Assembly: GCA_038249195.1 (NCBI GenBank)
Contig: JBBRWM010000013.1
Location: forward strand, 1 to 64,000
Origin: JAOUEA01 sp038249195
GTDB taxonomy: Bacteria > Actinomycetota > UBA4738 > HRBIN12
Reading direction: 5' to 3'
DNA: 64,000 nt
Made by a program: the position numbers and the translations under genes. The notes below the pieces were generated by a model. That model was not told where the DNA came from, made no database searches, and saw only the letters and a list, made by a program, of their open reading frames with translations. Below, piece after piece: positions 55,452 to 62,830 of the stretch. Position 1 is the stretch's first letter; each line of letters starts with the position of its first letter.

Positions 55452-56132
55452 ATGCGGATCGGCGTACTGGGAACCGGGATCGTGGGCAGGTCGCTCGCGG
55501 AGGGCCTCGCGCGCATCGGGAACGACGTCAGCATCGGCACGCGCGATGTCGATTCCTTGATGGCGCGCGACGAGCCCGATCAGATGGGGACCCCGCCCTT
55601 CGCATCGTGGCGCGGCGAGCACGAGGACATCGGGGTCGCGGCGTTCGCGGAGGTCGGGGACGGTGCCGAGCTCCTCGTGAACGCGACCCACGGCACCGCG
55701 TCCGTGGCCGCCCTCACGGCGGCCGGCGCCGGAACCGTCGATGCTCGCATCGTCATCGACGTCGCGAATCCGCTCGACTTCTCCGGCGGGTTCCCTCCCT
55801 CCCTATGGGTGACCAACACGGACTCCCTGGGGGAGCAGATCCAGCGCGCGTTCCCGGCGGCGCGCGTCGTCAAGGCGTGGAACACGATGACGGCGGCGCT
55901 CATGACCCATCCCGAAGCGCTCGCCGACGGCGACCACACGTTCGTGCTGTGCGGCGACGACGAGGACGCCAAGACGCAGGTCGCGGACTTCCTGAGAGCC
56001 TTCGGCTGGCGCGACATCGTGGATCTGGGCGACATCACCAACGCTCGGGCGTTGGAGGCCTACGTCATCATGTGGGTGAGGATGTTCAGCGCCCTCGACT
56101 CGCCCATGCTGAACATCAAGGTCGTGCGCTAG
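55452..56132 (+). CDS. NADPH:F420 reductase-like oxidoreductase
   Basis: The start ATG 55452 has GGGGCGAAG upstream. The 226-residue protein has an N-terminal dinucleotide fold GVLGTGIVGRSLAEGLARIG, the cofactor loop SIGTRDVDSL, and the family features VNATHGTASVAAL, VIDVANPLDFSGGFPPSL, VVKAWNTMTAALMTHPEAL and DLGDITNARALEAYVIMWVR. This is the F420-dependent NADP reductase fold; whether the substrate is F420 is not certain. Its end overlaps the convergent VOC gene by four bases. Confidence 0.83.
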   Translation: MRIGVLGTGIVGRSLAEGLARIGNDVSIGTRDVDSLMARDEPDQMGTPPFASWRGEHEDIGVAAFAEVGDGAELLVNATHGTASVAALTAAGAGTVDARIVIDVANPLDFSGGFPPSLWVTNTDSLGEQIQRAFPAARVVKAWNTMTAALMTHPEALADGDHTFVLCGDDEDAKTQVADFLRAFGWRDIVDLGDITNARALEAYVIMWVRMFSALDSPMLNIKVVR

Positions 56133-56590
56133 CTGGTTGGGGCCTCTCGCTCTGATGAGCTCGCGACGCGCTCCTCGGCGCGGGCCACCATCTCCTCGTC
56201 GGAGATGTCTTCGCGATGCGTGGCGAACCACCACGTGTTGCCGTACGCGTCGCGCACCCCCGCCATCCGGTCTCCATAGAACTCGTCCTGCGGCTCGCGC
56301 TCGGAGGGGGCGCCCGCCGCCAGCGCGCGCTCGTACGTGCCGTCGGCATCCTCCACGTAGAGATGCAGCGTGGAGGGTCTGGGCTCGTCGGGGGCGTCGG
56401 CCAGCATCACGACCGAGTCGCCGATCATCACCTCCGCGTGACCGATGGTGCCGTCGGGTCCGGGCATGCGCTGTCGCTCCTGCGCGTCGAGCGCGATCTT
56501 GACGAAATCGATCAGGCCCGCCGCGCCCCGCACCATCAGGTAGGGCGTGACGGTGTGATACCCCTCGGGGATCGCGCTTACGGTCGCCAT
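56129..56590 (-). CDS. VOC superfamily (PhnB-like glyoxalase) protein
   Basis: The 153-residue protein starts at ATG 56588-56590. YHTVTPYLMVRGAAGLIDFV, HAEVMIGDSVVMLADAPDE, STLHLYVEDADGTYERALAA and DRMAGVRDAYGNTWWFATH give two beta-alpha-beta-beta-beta modules of the PhnB group. Metal ligands His and Glu are only partly conserved. The substrate is unknown. Confidence 0.85.
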   Translation of the reverse strand: MATVSAIPEGYHTVTPYLMVRGAAGLIDFVKIALDAQERQRMPGPDGTIGHAEVMIGDSVVMLADAPDEPRPSTLHLYVEDADGTYERALAAGAPSEREPQDEFYGDRMAGVRDAYGNTWWFATHREDISDEEMVARAEERVASSSEREAPTS

Positions 56591-56666
56591 GCTGCCTCCT
56601 TCCTCCCTCCGGCGGTGGGTTCCCTCTTTGGCGTCCGGCCCGGTGGGGTCGGACGGCCCACCGCCC

Positions 56667-56894
56667 TCATCCGCCGCAGGCGCACCCGCCGCCGCAGCAG
56701 CCGCCCGAGTTGGCAGCGCCGTTCACCGCCGCGTCGGAGGTCGTGCCCGAGGCGGCGGCGAACAACGAGAACCGTCGACGCACACGATCGCTCCCGCAGC
56801 GTGGGCATGCCAGCGCCGTGTCCACGGCGCTCATGGAGCGACGTTCCTCGAACGGATGCTCACACGCCAGACACACGTACTCGTAGGTGGCCAT
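56667..56894 (-). CDS. FmdB-family zinc-ribbon protein
   Basis: The 75-residue protein starts at ATG 56892-56894. MATYEYVCLACEHPFEERRS and ACPRCGSDRVRRRFSLFAAA give the two CxxC knuckles of FmdB. The tail is Gly/Cys-rich (GGCCGGGCACGG), as in many members. The role is a putative regulatory or metal-binding one. Confidence 0.88.
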   Translation of the reverse strand: MATYEYVCLACEHPFEERRSMSAVDTALACPRCGSDRVRRRFSLFAAASGTTSDAAVNGAANSGGCCGGGCACGG

Positions 56895-57057
56895 GGGTTA
56901 CACGCTACCTCGTCGGCCCGACATCGCTCAAGCGGGACGACCGGGAAACCGGGATGGAACGAGGCCTCGACCTGCGCTGAAGCGCCGGTGCAGAAGGGGC
57001 TTCAGGTGCGGCCAGGTCGCGCCGATGTCAGAAGGCAGTTGCTGGGAGGTGACGTGA

Positions 57058-57437
57058 TGTCGCGAGTGCTGGTGATCGATGATGAGACGGTGGTGGGGAC
57101 GATCCTGCGCTACGCCTTTCACGGGCAGGACCACCAGATCCTGATCGCGGACGGCGGGCGTGCGGGGATCGAGGTTGCGCGCGCCGAGCATCCCGACGTC
57201 ATCGTGCTCGACCTGATGATGCCCTCCGTGAACGGCTATGACGTCCTCGCCATCCTGCGCGAAGACGCGGACACGAAACAGGTACCGATCCTCGTTCTCA
57301 CGGCGGTCACCATGTCGCGAGAGCGGGAGCGCTGCCTATCGAGCGGCGCCGACATGGTCATGACCAAACCCTTCGATCCGCAAGACGTCGCGGACGCCGT
57401 CCACGTGCTCCTGGAGCCGGAGGCCACCACCGCCTAG
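57058..57437 (+). CDS. Single-domain response regulator
   Basis: The 126-residue receiver domain starts at ATG 57058, after GGGAGG. VLVIDDETVVG has the acidic pair, IVLDLMMPSVNGYDV carries the phospho-Asp, ILVLTAV the Thr and VMTKPFDPQD the Lys. There is no output domain, so it is CheY/Spo0F-like. No histidine kinase gene is adjacent. Confidence 0.92.
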
Positions 57438-57545
57438 CTCGATTGACGATGGGTCGGGGCTCCCCTACGCTCCGGCGGCATCGAGCCCATCCGCCTCGCC
57501 CCCGTCTTCCTCCTCGCCGCAGCCCTGCTGGTCATCGGCGGGGCC

Positions 57546-58166
57546 GTGAAGACGATACGCCCGAACGCCACCACCCAAGCGCTCTATGCTGCAGGCTTTC
57601 CGGCCCGGCGGTGGGGGGTTCGCGCGCTCGGTGTCGTCGAGATGGCGGTGGGCGTCGCCGCCTTGGCGCGTCCGGTTCCCGCCGTGGGCTTCTCGCTCGC
57701 GGCGCTGTACGCGGGGTTCGGGGCGTTCGTCGCCTTCCTGAAGCTGGCGCGTCCGCAGGCGGCCTCGTGTGGGTGCGCCGGCGGACACGACGTCCCCCCC
57801 AGCTGGGTGCACGTCGGATTGAACCTGGCCGCCGCCGCCTCGGGCCTAGCGGCCGCCCTGATCGGCGCCACCGCCTTGCCGTCGCTCGTGACGGCATCGG
57901 GGTGGGTCGCGGCGCCCGCGGCCGTCGGACTCTGTGTGGCGGGATGGCTCGTCACGGTCGTGGTGGCGGAGGCTCCTACGGCGTTCCGCGCGTGGACGCC
58001 GCCCACCCATCACGAGCAGGAGCTCTTCGATCCGGACCGGCATCGGCGCGCGGACGCGGCGTTAGCCATGTCGGGGGTCGGCGAGGGCCACGCCAGCCTG
58101 TGGCCCGATACGGACGTGGCGAGCCTGGCTGAGCGGGGCGCCCGGACGGAGGCGGGGGACGCGTGA
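57546..58166 (+). CDS. MauE-like membrane protein
   Basis: As annotated from GTG 57546 the product has 206 residues and helices at about 20-70 and 85-140 (GVVEMAVGVAALARPVPAVG, LAAAASGLAAALIGATALPS), with a conserved CGCAGGHDVPPSWVHVGLNL loop. This is the MauE/DoxX-type pattern. The same frame continues upstream of the GTG and encodes the first helix, IEPIRLAPVFLLAAALLVIG, without any standard start. Removing one C near 57477 would connect it to ATG 57449. MauE proteins are needed to mature the cysteine-rich light chain of methylamine dehydrogenase. It overlaps the next gene by four bases. Confidence 0.7.
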   Translation: MKTIRPNATTQALYAAGFPARRWGVRALGVVEMAVGVAALARPVPAVGFSLAALYAGFGAFVAFLKLARPQAASCGCAGGHDVPPSWVHVGLNLAAAASGLAAALIGATALPSLVTASGWVAAPAAVGLCVAGWLVTVVVAEAPTAFRAWTPPTHHEQELFDPDRHRRADAALAMSGVGEGHASLWPDTDVASLAERGARTEAGDA

Positions 58167-58750
58167 GCGTGGCGGAGCGGGCGATGAAGGCCGCCACCTC
58201 GTGGGTGGCGCGCGGCCCCGAGCGCTCACGCGCGGAGCGTGCGACCGTCGCCGCGGCCGCCCTGGCGGTGGCGCCGGTGCGGTATGCCACGCGCCCGGTG
58301 GCGGCGCAGGACCTCGTGCGCGCGTCCTGCAGCCGGTGCCCGCCGGGTTCCCGCTGTTGCGGCGGCTACACCGCGTTCTGCTGCACGCTTCCCGGTGGCT
58401 CCAACTTCGGCTGCCCCCAGAACACGTTCGTCGGCGGGTGGTGGCAATGCAGCTATGGGGGCAGCGGCCTGTGCGGCACCACGAACGTCCGCTACTACCT
58501 CGACTGCAGCATCGATCCTGGGAAGGCGTGCCCCGGCGGCTGCCACTGCGGCAGCGACGATTGCAAGAACTTCAAGACATGCTGCGTCGTATTCCGCTAC
58601 GGCCAGTGCAACACTCAGATCGCCGCGGTCACACCGATCCGATGCCGGCTCGTCACGTGCGTGTTGCCGTGCGAGATCGAGTGCGTGAACTGCCATTGTT
58701 CGGCAGCGGTCGACCAGGTGACGTGCTCACACGAGGCGGGCTGCCTGTGA
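58163..58750 (+). CDS. Extremely Cys-rich exported protein (MauA-like light chain, no second Trp)
   Basis: The start GTG 58163 overlaps the MauE-like stop. The 195-residue protein has a 50-residue leader with a short hydrophobic run (ATVAAAALAVAPVRYA), then a mature part with 25 cysteines: CSRCPPGSRCCGGYTAFCC, NTFVGGWWQCSYGGSGLCGT, CPGGCHCGSDDCKNFKTCC and CSHEAGCL. This resembles methylamine dehydrogenase light chain, where the WxxxC segment holds one TTQ Trp. Only the WW pair is present; no downstream Trp exists, so the TTQ cross-link of the known enzyme could not form. The double-arginine of a Tat signal is not clear. It is probably a disulfide-rich secreted protein of unknown activity. Confidence 0.7.
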   Translation: MSVAERAMKAATSWVARGPERSRAERATVAAAALAVAPVRYATRPVAAQDLVRASCSRCPPGSRCCGGYTAFCCTLPGGSNFGCPQNTFVGGWWQCSYGGSGLCGTTNVRYYLDCSIDPGKACPGGCHCGSDDCKNFKTCCVVFRYGQCNTQIAAVTPIRCRLVTCVLPCEIECVNCHCSAAVDQVTCSHEAGCL

Positions 58751-59448
58751 CCGCCCTCACCGTCATCGTGGTGGTCGAGACGCTTCTGCTCGCACTGCTC
58801 GCGTTCGTGGTCGTGGGGCTCCTGCGCAGCCACGCGGAGATACTCCGGCGCCTGCCGGCCCCCGAGGAGGCGCTGGGTCCGCAGCCCCTCCCCCTCAGGG
58901 ACCGCTCCGCCGAGGCGGCCCCTGCAGAGCCGGCTGCACCGGAGGCGACGCGCATCCCCACGCACCTTCCGGGCCCCCGAGGGAACCTCACGCCCGCCTA
59001 CGACCTGTCCGGCCGCACGCTGGGTGGAGACGCCGTGGTGACGCCCGTGGGTTCGGCGGGGGTTCCCGTGCTCGTGGCCTTCCTCTCGAGCGGCTGCCTG
59101 ACCTGCCGGACGTTCTGGGAGGGCCTGCGCGCGGGCGCGCATCGACCCATGCCCGAGGAGGCCCGCGTGGTCGTGGTCACCAAGGGGCGTGACCTCGAGA
59201 GCCCGTCCCGCCTGCAGGATCTCGCGCCGGCGGACGTGCCGGTCGTGATGTCCACCGAGGCCTGGGCCGACTATGGCGTCACGATGTCGCCGTTCTTCGT
59301 GATGGTGGGCGCCGACGGCGAGGTCCGCGGCGAGGGCGCCGCGAGCTCGTGGGATCAGGTTCGGTCGCTGCTCGACGACGCGATGGCCGATGAGGAGCTC
59401 GCGCGCGCGGAGGCCACGGCCTCATCCGAGGGCGGGGGATCACCTTGA
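58747..59448 (+). CDS. MauD-like thioredoxin-fold membrane-anchored protein
   Basis: The start GTG 58747 overlaps the previous stop. One N-terminal helix (VIVVVETLLLALLAFVVVGL) is followed by a Pro/Ala linker and a thioredoxin domain (about 95-215) with VLVAFLSSGCLTCRTFWEGL (CxTC active site) and the cis-Pro strand GVTMSPFFVMVGADGEV. MauD forms disulfides in the methylamine dehydrogenase light chain; here the natural client is the 25-Cys protein encoded just upstream. The 233-residue length fits MauD. Confidence 0.83.
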   Translation: MTALTVIVVVETLLLALLAFVVVGLLRSHAEILRRLPAPEEALGPQPLPLRDRSAEAAPAEPAAPEATRIPTHLPGPRGNLTPAYDLSGRTLGGDAVVTPVGSAGVPVLVAFLSSGCLTCRTFWEGLRAGAHRPMPEEARVVVVTKGRDLESPSRLQDLAPADVPVVMSTEAWADYGVTMSPFFVMVGADGEVRGEGAASSWDQVRSLLDDAMADEELARAEATASSEGGGSP

Positions 59449-59525
59449 GCGGGGGATCGGTGTACCTCGGCCTCGCCATGGGACTGGCGGCCGCCGCCGC
59501 GGTCCGGTCGACCTGGTCGCCGTGA
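59445..59525 (+). CDS. Possible 26-residue membrane peptide
   Basis: TTG 59445 overlaps the stop of the MauD-like gene by four bases, like the other starts in this operon. The product is MSGGSVYLGLAMGLAAAAAV then RSTWSP, one short hydrophobic segment. Four bases separate it from the next start. It is supported only by the overlap pattern. Confidence 0.3.
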   Translation: MSGGSVYLGLAMGLAAAAAVRSTWSP

Positions 59526-59528
59526 GGG

Positions 59529-60128
59529 ATGTCGATGATGGGAAGCATCACCCCGCTCGGGCAGCGGGCCCGCGGATCTCGATTCTGGCCGACGGCAACG
59601 GCCTACGTCATCGCCTCCGCGTCCGCCGGCGCGCTCGTGGGCGCCGTCCTGGGGATCGTGGGTCTGCCGCTCGCACGCACCCTGCCGTGGACCGGGAGGA
59701 TCGCGCTGCTCGTCGTGGTCACCTTCTTCGGACTCGCAGCCGACCTGGGGATCGGCGGGCTGCGGCTGCCCTCGGTGCGTCGTCAGGTGAACGAGGAGTG
59801 GATGCTGCGCTACCGCGGGCCCGTGTACGGCGCCGGGTTCGGGCTCCAACTGGGGGCGGGGTTCGTGACGATCGTCACCGCGTCGGCGATCTACGCGGCG
59901 CTGTTCGCCGAGCTGCTCGTGGGCGACATCCTCCCCGCGGCGCTCATCGGGCTCGTGTTCGGCACCCTACGGGCGTTGCCCATCCTCGCGGTGGCGGGCG
60001 TGCGCGAGCCGGGGCAGCTCGGCCGTGTCCAGCGGGAACTTGGGCGATGGGGCGGCCCGGTCCGTCGGGCGATCCTGTGGGCAGAGTCGGCGCTCGCCGT
60101 GGTCGCCGCCGCGGTGGTGTTGCGATGA
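59529..60128 (+). CDS. Five-helix membrane protein of the Cys-rich cluster
   Basis: The 199-residue protein from ATG 59529 has about five helices: YVIASASAGALVGAVLGIVG, IALLVVVTFFGLAADLGI, GAGFVTIVTASAIYAALFAE, LPAALIGLVFGTLRALPILA and LWAESALAVVAAAVVL. It has no Cys, so it is not a thiol carrier like CcdA/MauF, though it takes the position a MauF-like protein would have. The first residues SITPLGQRARGSRF are basic. It may provide the membrane channel or scaffold of the system. The family is not recognised. Confidence 0.6.
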   Translation: MSMMGSITPLGQRARGSRFWPTATAYVIASASAGALVGAVLGIVGLPLARTLPWTGRIALLVVVTFFGLAADLGIGGLRLPSVRRQVNEEWMLRYRGPVYGAGFGLQLGAGFVTIVTASAIYAALFAELLVGDILPAALIGLVFGTLRALPILAVAGVREPGQLGRVQRELGRWGGPVRRAILWAESALAVVAAAVVLR

Positions 60129-60586
60129 CTCGGCTGGCCGACCGCGGGCTCTCGCTGGACGTTCCGCCCGGCTGGGAGGGCCGGATCTTCACTACACGCC
60201 TGCCCCCACCCGCGGAGAACCACCCCGTGCTGCACCTCGCCGACGCACCGCTGCCCTTCGACCACGGGTCCTACCTCGAGACGGCGGCGACCCTGCGCGG
60301 CCGGCGTGGGGGTTTGGTGTGCTCGTTGGTGAGCTTTTCGCCCGACCTCGCAGACGTGGGCCTCTACGCGCCGCAAGGGCCGCCGCGCATCCGCCCGCAG
60401 GATCTCGATCCGCGGACGCTCCAGGTCCCCGCGCCGGACCGGGCCGGCGTGCAGCGGTTCTTCTCCCTGAGCGGCCGTCCGTTCTGCCTCTACCTCATCG
60501 CGTCCCTGGACCTGCACACGGCGGCCCGACTGCGGATCGCGAACGACGCCCTCGCGTCGCTGCACGTCGAGGGAGTGCGGGCGTGA
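60125..60586 (+). CDS. Cytosolic hypothetical protein of the Cys-rich cluster
   Basis: ATG 60125 overlaps the previous stop. The 153-residue protein has no signal or membrane segment. LADRGLSLDVPPGWEGRIFT, HPVLHLADAPLPFDHGSYLE and the end ASLDLHTAARLRIANDALAS suggest a mixed alpha/beta fold of the PsbP/Mog1 type, in which a LDVPxGWEG-type strand begins the domain. The role in the cluster is unknown. Confidence 0.55.
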   Translation: MTRLADRGLSLDVPPGWEGRIFTTRLPPPAENHPVLHLADAPLPFDHGSYLETAATLRGRRGGLVCSLVSFSPDLADVGLYAPQGPPRIRPQDLDPRTLQVPAPDRAGVQRFFSLSGRPFCLYLIASLDLHTAARLRIANDALASLHVEGVRA

Positions 60587-61155
60587 GCTGGCTGCCCTGG
60601 ATCCTGGTCGGGGTGCTCACCGGGGTCGTGCTATGGCTCCTGCTGGCGCTTTCGGGAGCCGCACGGACCGTCGCCGAGCTCCGCGCCGCCGACGAGGCCG
60701 CGGTGCGCCATCTCTCCGGGGGCATCGTGCCGGGGAGCCGCGCTCCCGGGTTCCAGGCCGACGCCGCCGACGAGAGCGTGTTCGATGCGCGTCAGACGGC
60801 GGGCCTGCGGCACCTCGTGCTCTTCGCGGACCCGGCATGTGCCGCGTGCGCCATGCTCGTGCCCGGCGTCGTGTCCGAAGCCGCGGCGCGGCGGCTCCCC
60901 ACGGTGGTCGTGGTGAGCCGGGGCGACCTCCGAGCTCATCCCCCCGCGTGGCGCGCCACCGACCGTGCCTGGCTGGTGAGCGAGCGTGGCACCGAGGTCT
61001 CCGACGCCTTCGGCGTGGACATCACGCCCACCGTGTTCGTGATCGACGAGGGCGGCGCCGTGGTCTCTCGCGGCCCCGTGCAGACCGTGGACGAGGTCGC
61101 GGATCTCGTGGCCCAAGGCGCCGGCGTGCGGATCGTGGGAGCCGACGGTGGCTGA
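60583..61155 (+). CDS. Second membrane-anchored thioredoxin-like protein (TlpA/MauD type)
   Basis: The start GTG 60583 overlaps the previous stop. An N-terminal helix (ILVGVLTGVVLWLLLALSGA) precedes a thioredoxin-fold domain of about 150 residues with LVLFADPACAACAMLVPGVV (CAAC active site), TVVVVSRGDLRAHPPAW and the cis-Pro strand GVDITPTVFVIDEGG. It differs from the first MauD-like protein mainly in the active site, so the two may form an oxidising and an isomerising pair. Confidence 0.8.
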   Translation: MSWLPWILVGVLTGVVLWLLLALSGAARTVAELRAADEAAVRHLSGGIVPGSRAPGFQADAADESVFDARQTAGLRHLVLFADPACAACAMLVPGVVSEAAARRLPTVVVVSRGDLRAHPPAWRATDRAWLVSERGTEVSDAFGVDITPTVFVIDEGGAVVSRGPVQTVDEVADLVAQGAGVRIVGADGG

Positions 61156-61468
61156 GCAGTCGGGGCCGCCGGTCGTCGAGCGGTCCGGGTCGTCGAGCGA
61201 GCGGGCACGCGAGCTCACGCGACGCTCGTTCGTTACGCGCGCCTCGCTCGCGGCGTTCGGAGCCTACGCTGCCGTGAGCACCCTCGGCGCCGCGCCGGCC
61301 CGCGCACGACCCCATCCCGACCCATGCAAGGTGGGGTGCGAACCCATCAGCAAGACGGGATGTGCGTGCGGCGGGAATCTCTATCGGTGCGGCGGATGCT
61401 CGAGGCGGTTCCACGCGTGCATCCAGGGCCGGCCCTACCGGGGGTTCTGCCTTCGGCGCGCGTGCTGA
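61148..61468 (+). CDS. Tat-exported small Cys-rich protein
   Basis: ATG 61148 overlaps the previous gene by eight bases. The N-terminus has a Tat signal with the twin arginines in LTRRSFVTRASLAAFG and a following hydrophobic stretch to about Ala50. The mature part of about 55 residues has nine Cys (CKVGCEPISKTGCACGGNLY, RCGGCSRRFHAC, GFCLRRAC). The pair of Cys-rich exported proteins at 58163 and here bracket the two thioredoxin-like proteins. It may be a second client. Confidence 0.7.
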   Translation: MAEQSGPPVVERSGSSSERARELTRRSFVTRASLAAFGAYAAVSTLGAAPARARPHPDPCKVGCEPISKTGCACGGNLYRCGGCSRRFHACIQGRPYRGFCLRRAC

Positions 61469-61481
61469 GCGCCCTCGGGGC

Positions 61482-62780
61482 TCAGGCTCCGCCCACGCCG
61501 GCGCGCAACCGGAGCCCGTACCTGAGGAAGGCGGCGTCGCGCGCGTTCCACACCACCACGGCGCGCGTGGGACGCGTCAGCGCGAGCGAGGGCGACTCGT
61601 TGATCCTCGCCTCCTTGCCGGAGAGTCGGAGCGCGCTCGACCAGCTGAGGCCGCCGTCGCCGGAGCTCGTCGCGAACAGATCGACGCGTGCGGATCGACG
61701 GGTGGAGCTGCACGGGTTCGCGAGCTGCGTCCTGCGGCACGCGCCGAACGCCACCGTCAGGTCCTGGGTCCCCGAGGGCGCGACGGCCGGCCCGTAGGCG
61801 CCCGCGTAGGTCCGCCCCCGCAGGTTGGTCGGCCAGGCGCCCGCGAGCAGGTCGCGCTCCGGGCCGAGCGTCGACCCGTCCCACACGCGTACGGCGAGCC
61901 CTCCCGTCGTGGTGTAGGAGATCGCCACGTCTTCGGTCGTGCCGTCGGTGGCCCCCCGCGCCCCGGCGTAGTGGAAACCGTCGTTCGGACCCCGCGGCGT
62001 GACCACGTCGAGCGGCGAGTTCCTGGTCCAGTCGGCGCCGCCGGCGCTCGAGGTCTTCACCACCTGCTTCCCAGCGTCATCCGCGTACCAGGTGAGCGCC
62101 ACGTTGGATCCGCTCGCCCCCACGGCGGGGTAGCCCGCGAACCCCTCGGCACCGCCGGGGCGCGCGGTGGTGGTTCCGACCGTGCTCACGCTCCATGTCT
62201 TGCCCTGGTCGGCGCTCGTGGCAAGTCGGATTGCCCCCGATCCGGCCATCGTCCAGGCGGCGTACGCATGGTTGCCGGTCATCGCGAGGGTCGGGTAGTC
62301 GACGCGGCCGCCCGCCGGCGACAGACGCACTGGCGGGAACCAGTGCCTGCCCGAGCGTGAGCCGCGTCGCACGTAGAACGCGCGGGGCGCCCTGGCGCGG
62401 TAGTGGCGGTAGGAGGTTTGCGTGACCCAGCCGGCCAGCACGGCGGAGCCGGCGCCGGCCACGGAGGCGCGCTCGGCCTGGCGCTTGGGTTGCGAGACCC
62501 GCACCGGCTTCGACCACCGGCCGCCCCCGCCCCGCTGCGCGAACACCCCCATGAACGGACCGCGGTCGGTTGCGCACCGGCCGTGCGGCGGCGGGCAGTC
62601 GCTCGACCACATCACGAGGAGTCCGTCGGCCGTCGCGGTGAGCGAGCCCCCCGGGTTCCATACGGAAGGAGGCCCCACCGGGTGATCGGGTCCCCACACC
62701 ACGGCGGCGGAGGCCGGTGGGGCAAGGAGCGCGCCACCGATCAGGGCCATCGGAAGAGCGCGGCGGAGGGCGAGCGTCAT
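61482..62780 (-). CDS. Secreted sialidase-like (BNR) protein
   Basis: The 432-residue protein has a signal peptide (ALRRALPMALIGGALLAPPA, cleavage after SAA). Repeated strand motifs of the Asp-box type appear: ATSADQGKTWSVST, SGDGGLSWSSALRL and ASAGGADWTRNS-like turns. The fold should be a beta-propeller of the exo-alpha-sialidase superfamily. Catalytic Arg/Glu residues could not be confirmed, so it may be a non-enzymatic glycan-binding propeller. It is convergent with the Tat Cys-rich gene. Confidence 0.75.
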   Translation of the reverse strand: MTLALRRALPMALIGGALLAPPASAAVVWGPDHPVGPPSVWNPGGSLTATADGLLVMWSSDCPPPHGRCATDRGPFMGVFAQRGGGGRWSKPVRVSQPKRQAERASVAGAGSAVLAGWVTQTSYRHYRARAPRAFYVRRGSRSGRHWFPPVRLSPAGGRVDYPTLAMTGNHAYAAWTMAGSGAIRLATSADQGKTWSVSTVGTTTARPGGAEGFAGYPAVGASGSNVALTWYADDAGKQVVKTSSAGGADWTRNSPLDVVTPRGPNDGFHYAGARGATDGTTEDVAISYTTTGGLAVRVWDGSTLGPERDLLAGAWPTNLRGRTYAGAYGPAVAPSGTQDLTVAFGACRRTQLANPCSSTRRSARVDLFATSSGDGGLSWSSALRLSGKEARINESPSLALTRPTRAVVVWNARDAAFLRYGLRLRAGVGGA

Positions 62781-62830
62781 GGCGCCAGATGCTACTCGGC
62801 GGCCCCACGAGCTTGGGATAGCCTGCGCGG

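Noticed and set aside
56950..57050. SigB-type motif before the response regulator
   Set aside because: GGGAAACC occurs near 56940 but no GTTT lies 15-16 bases before it.
58163..58750. Annotation as functional methylamine dehydrogenase
   Set aside because: There is no heavy chain gene, the second TTQ Trp is absent and the Cys count is about twice that of a true light chain.
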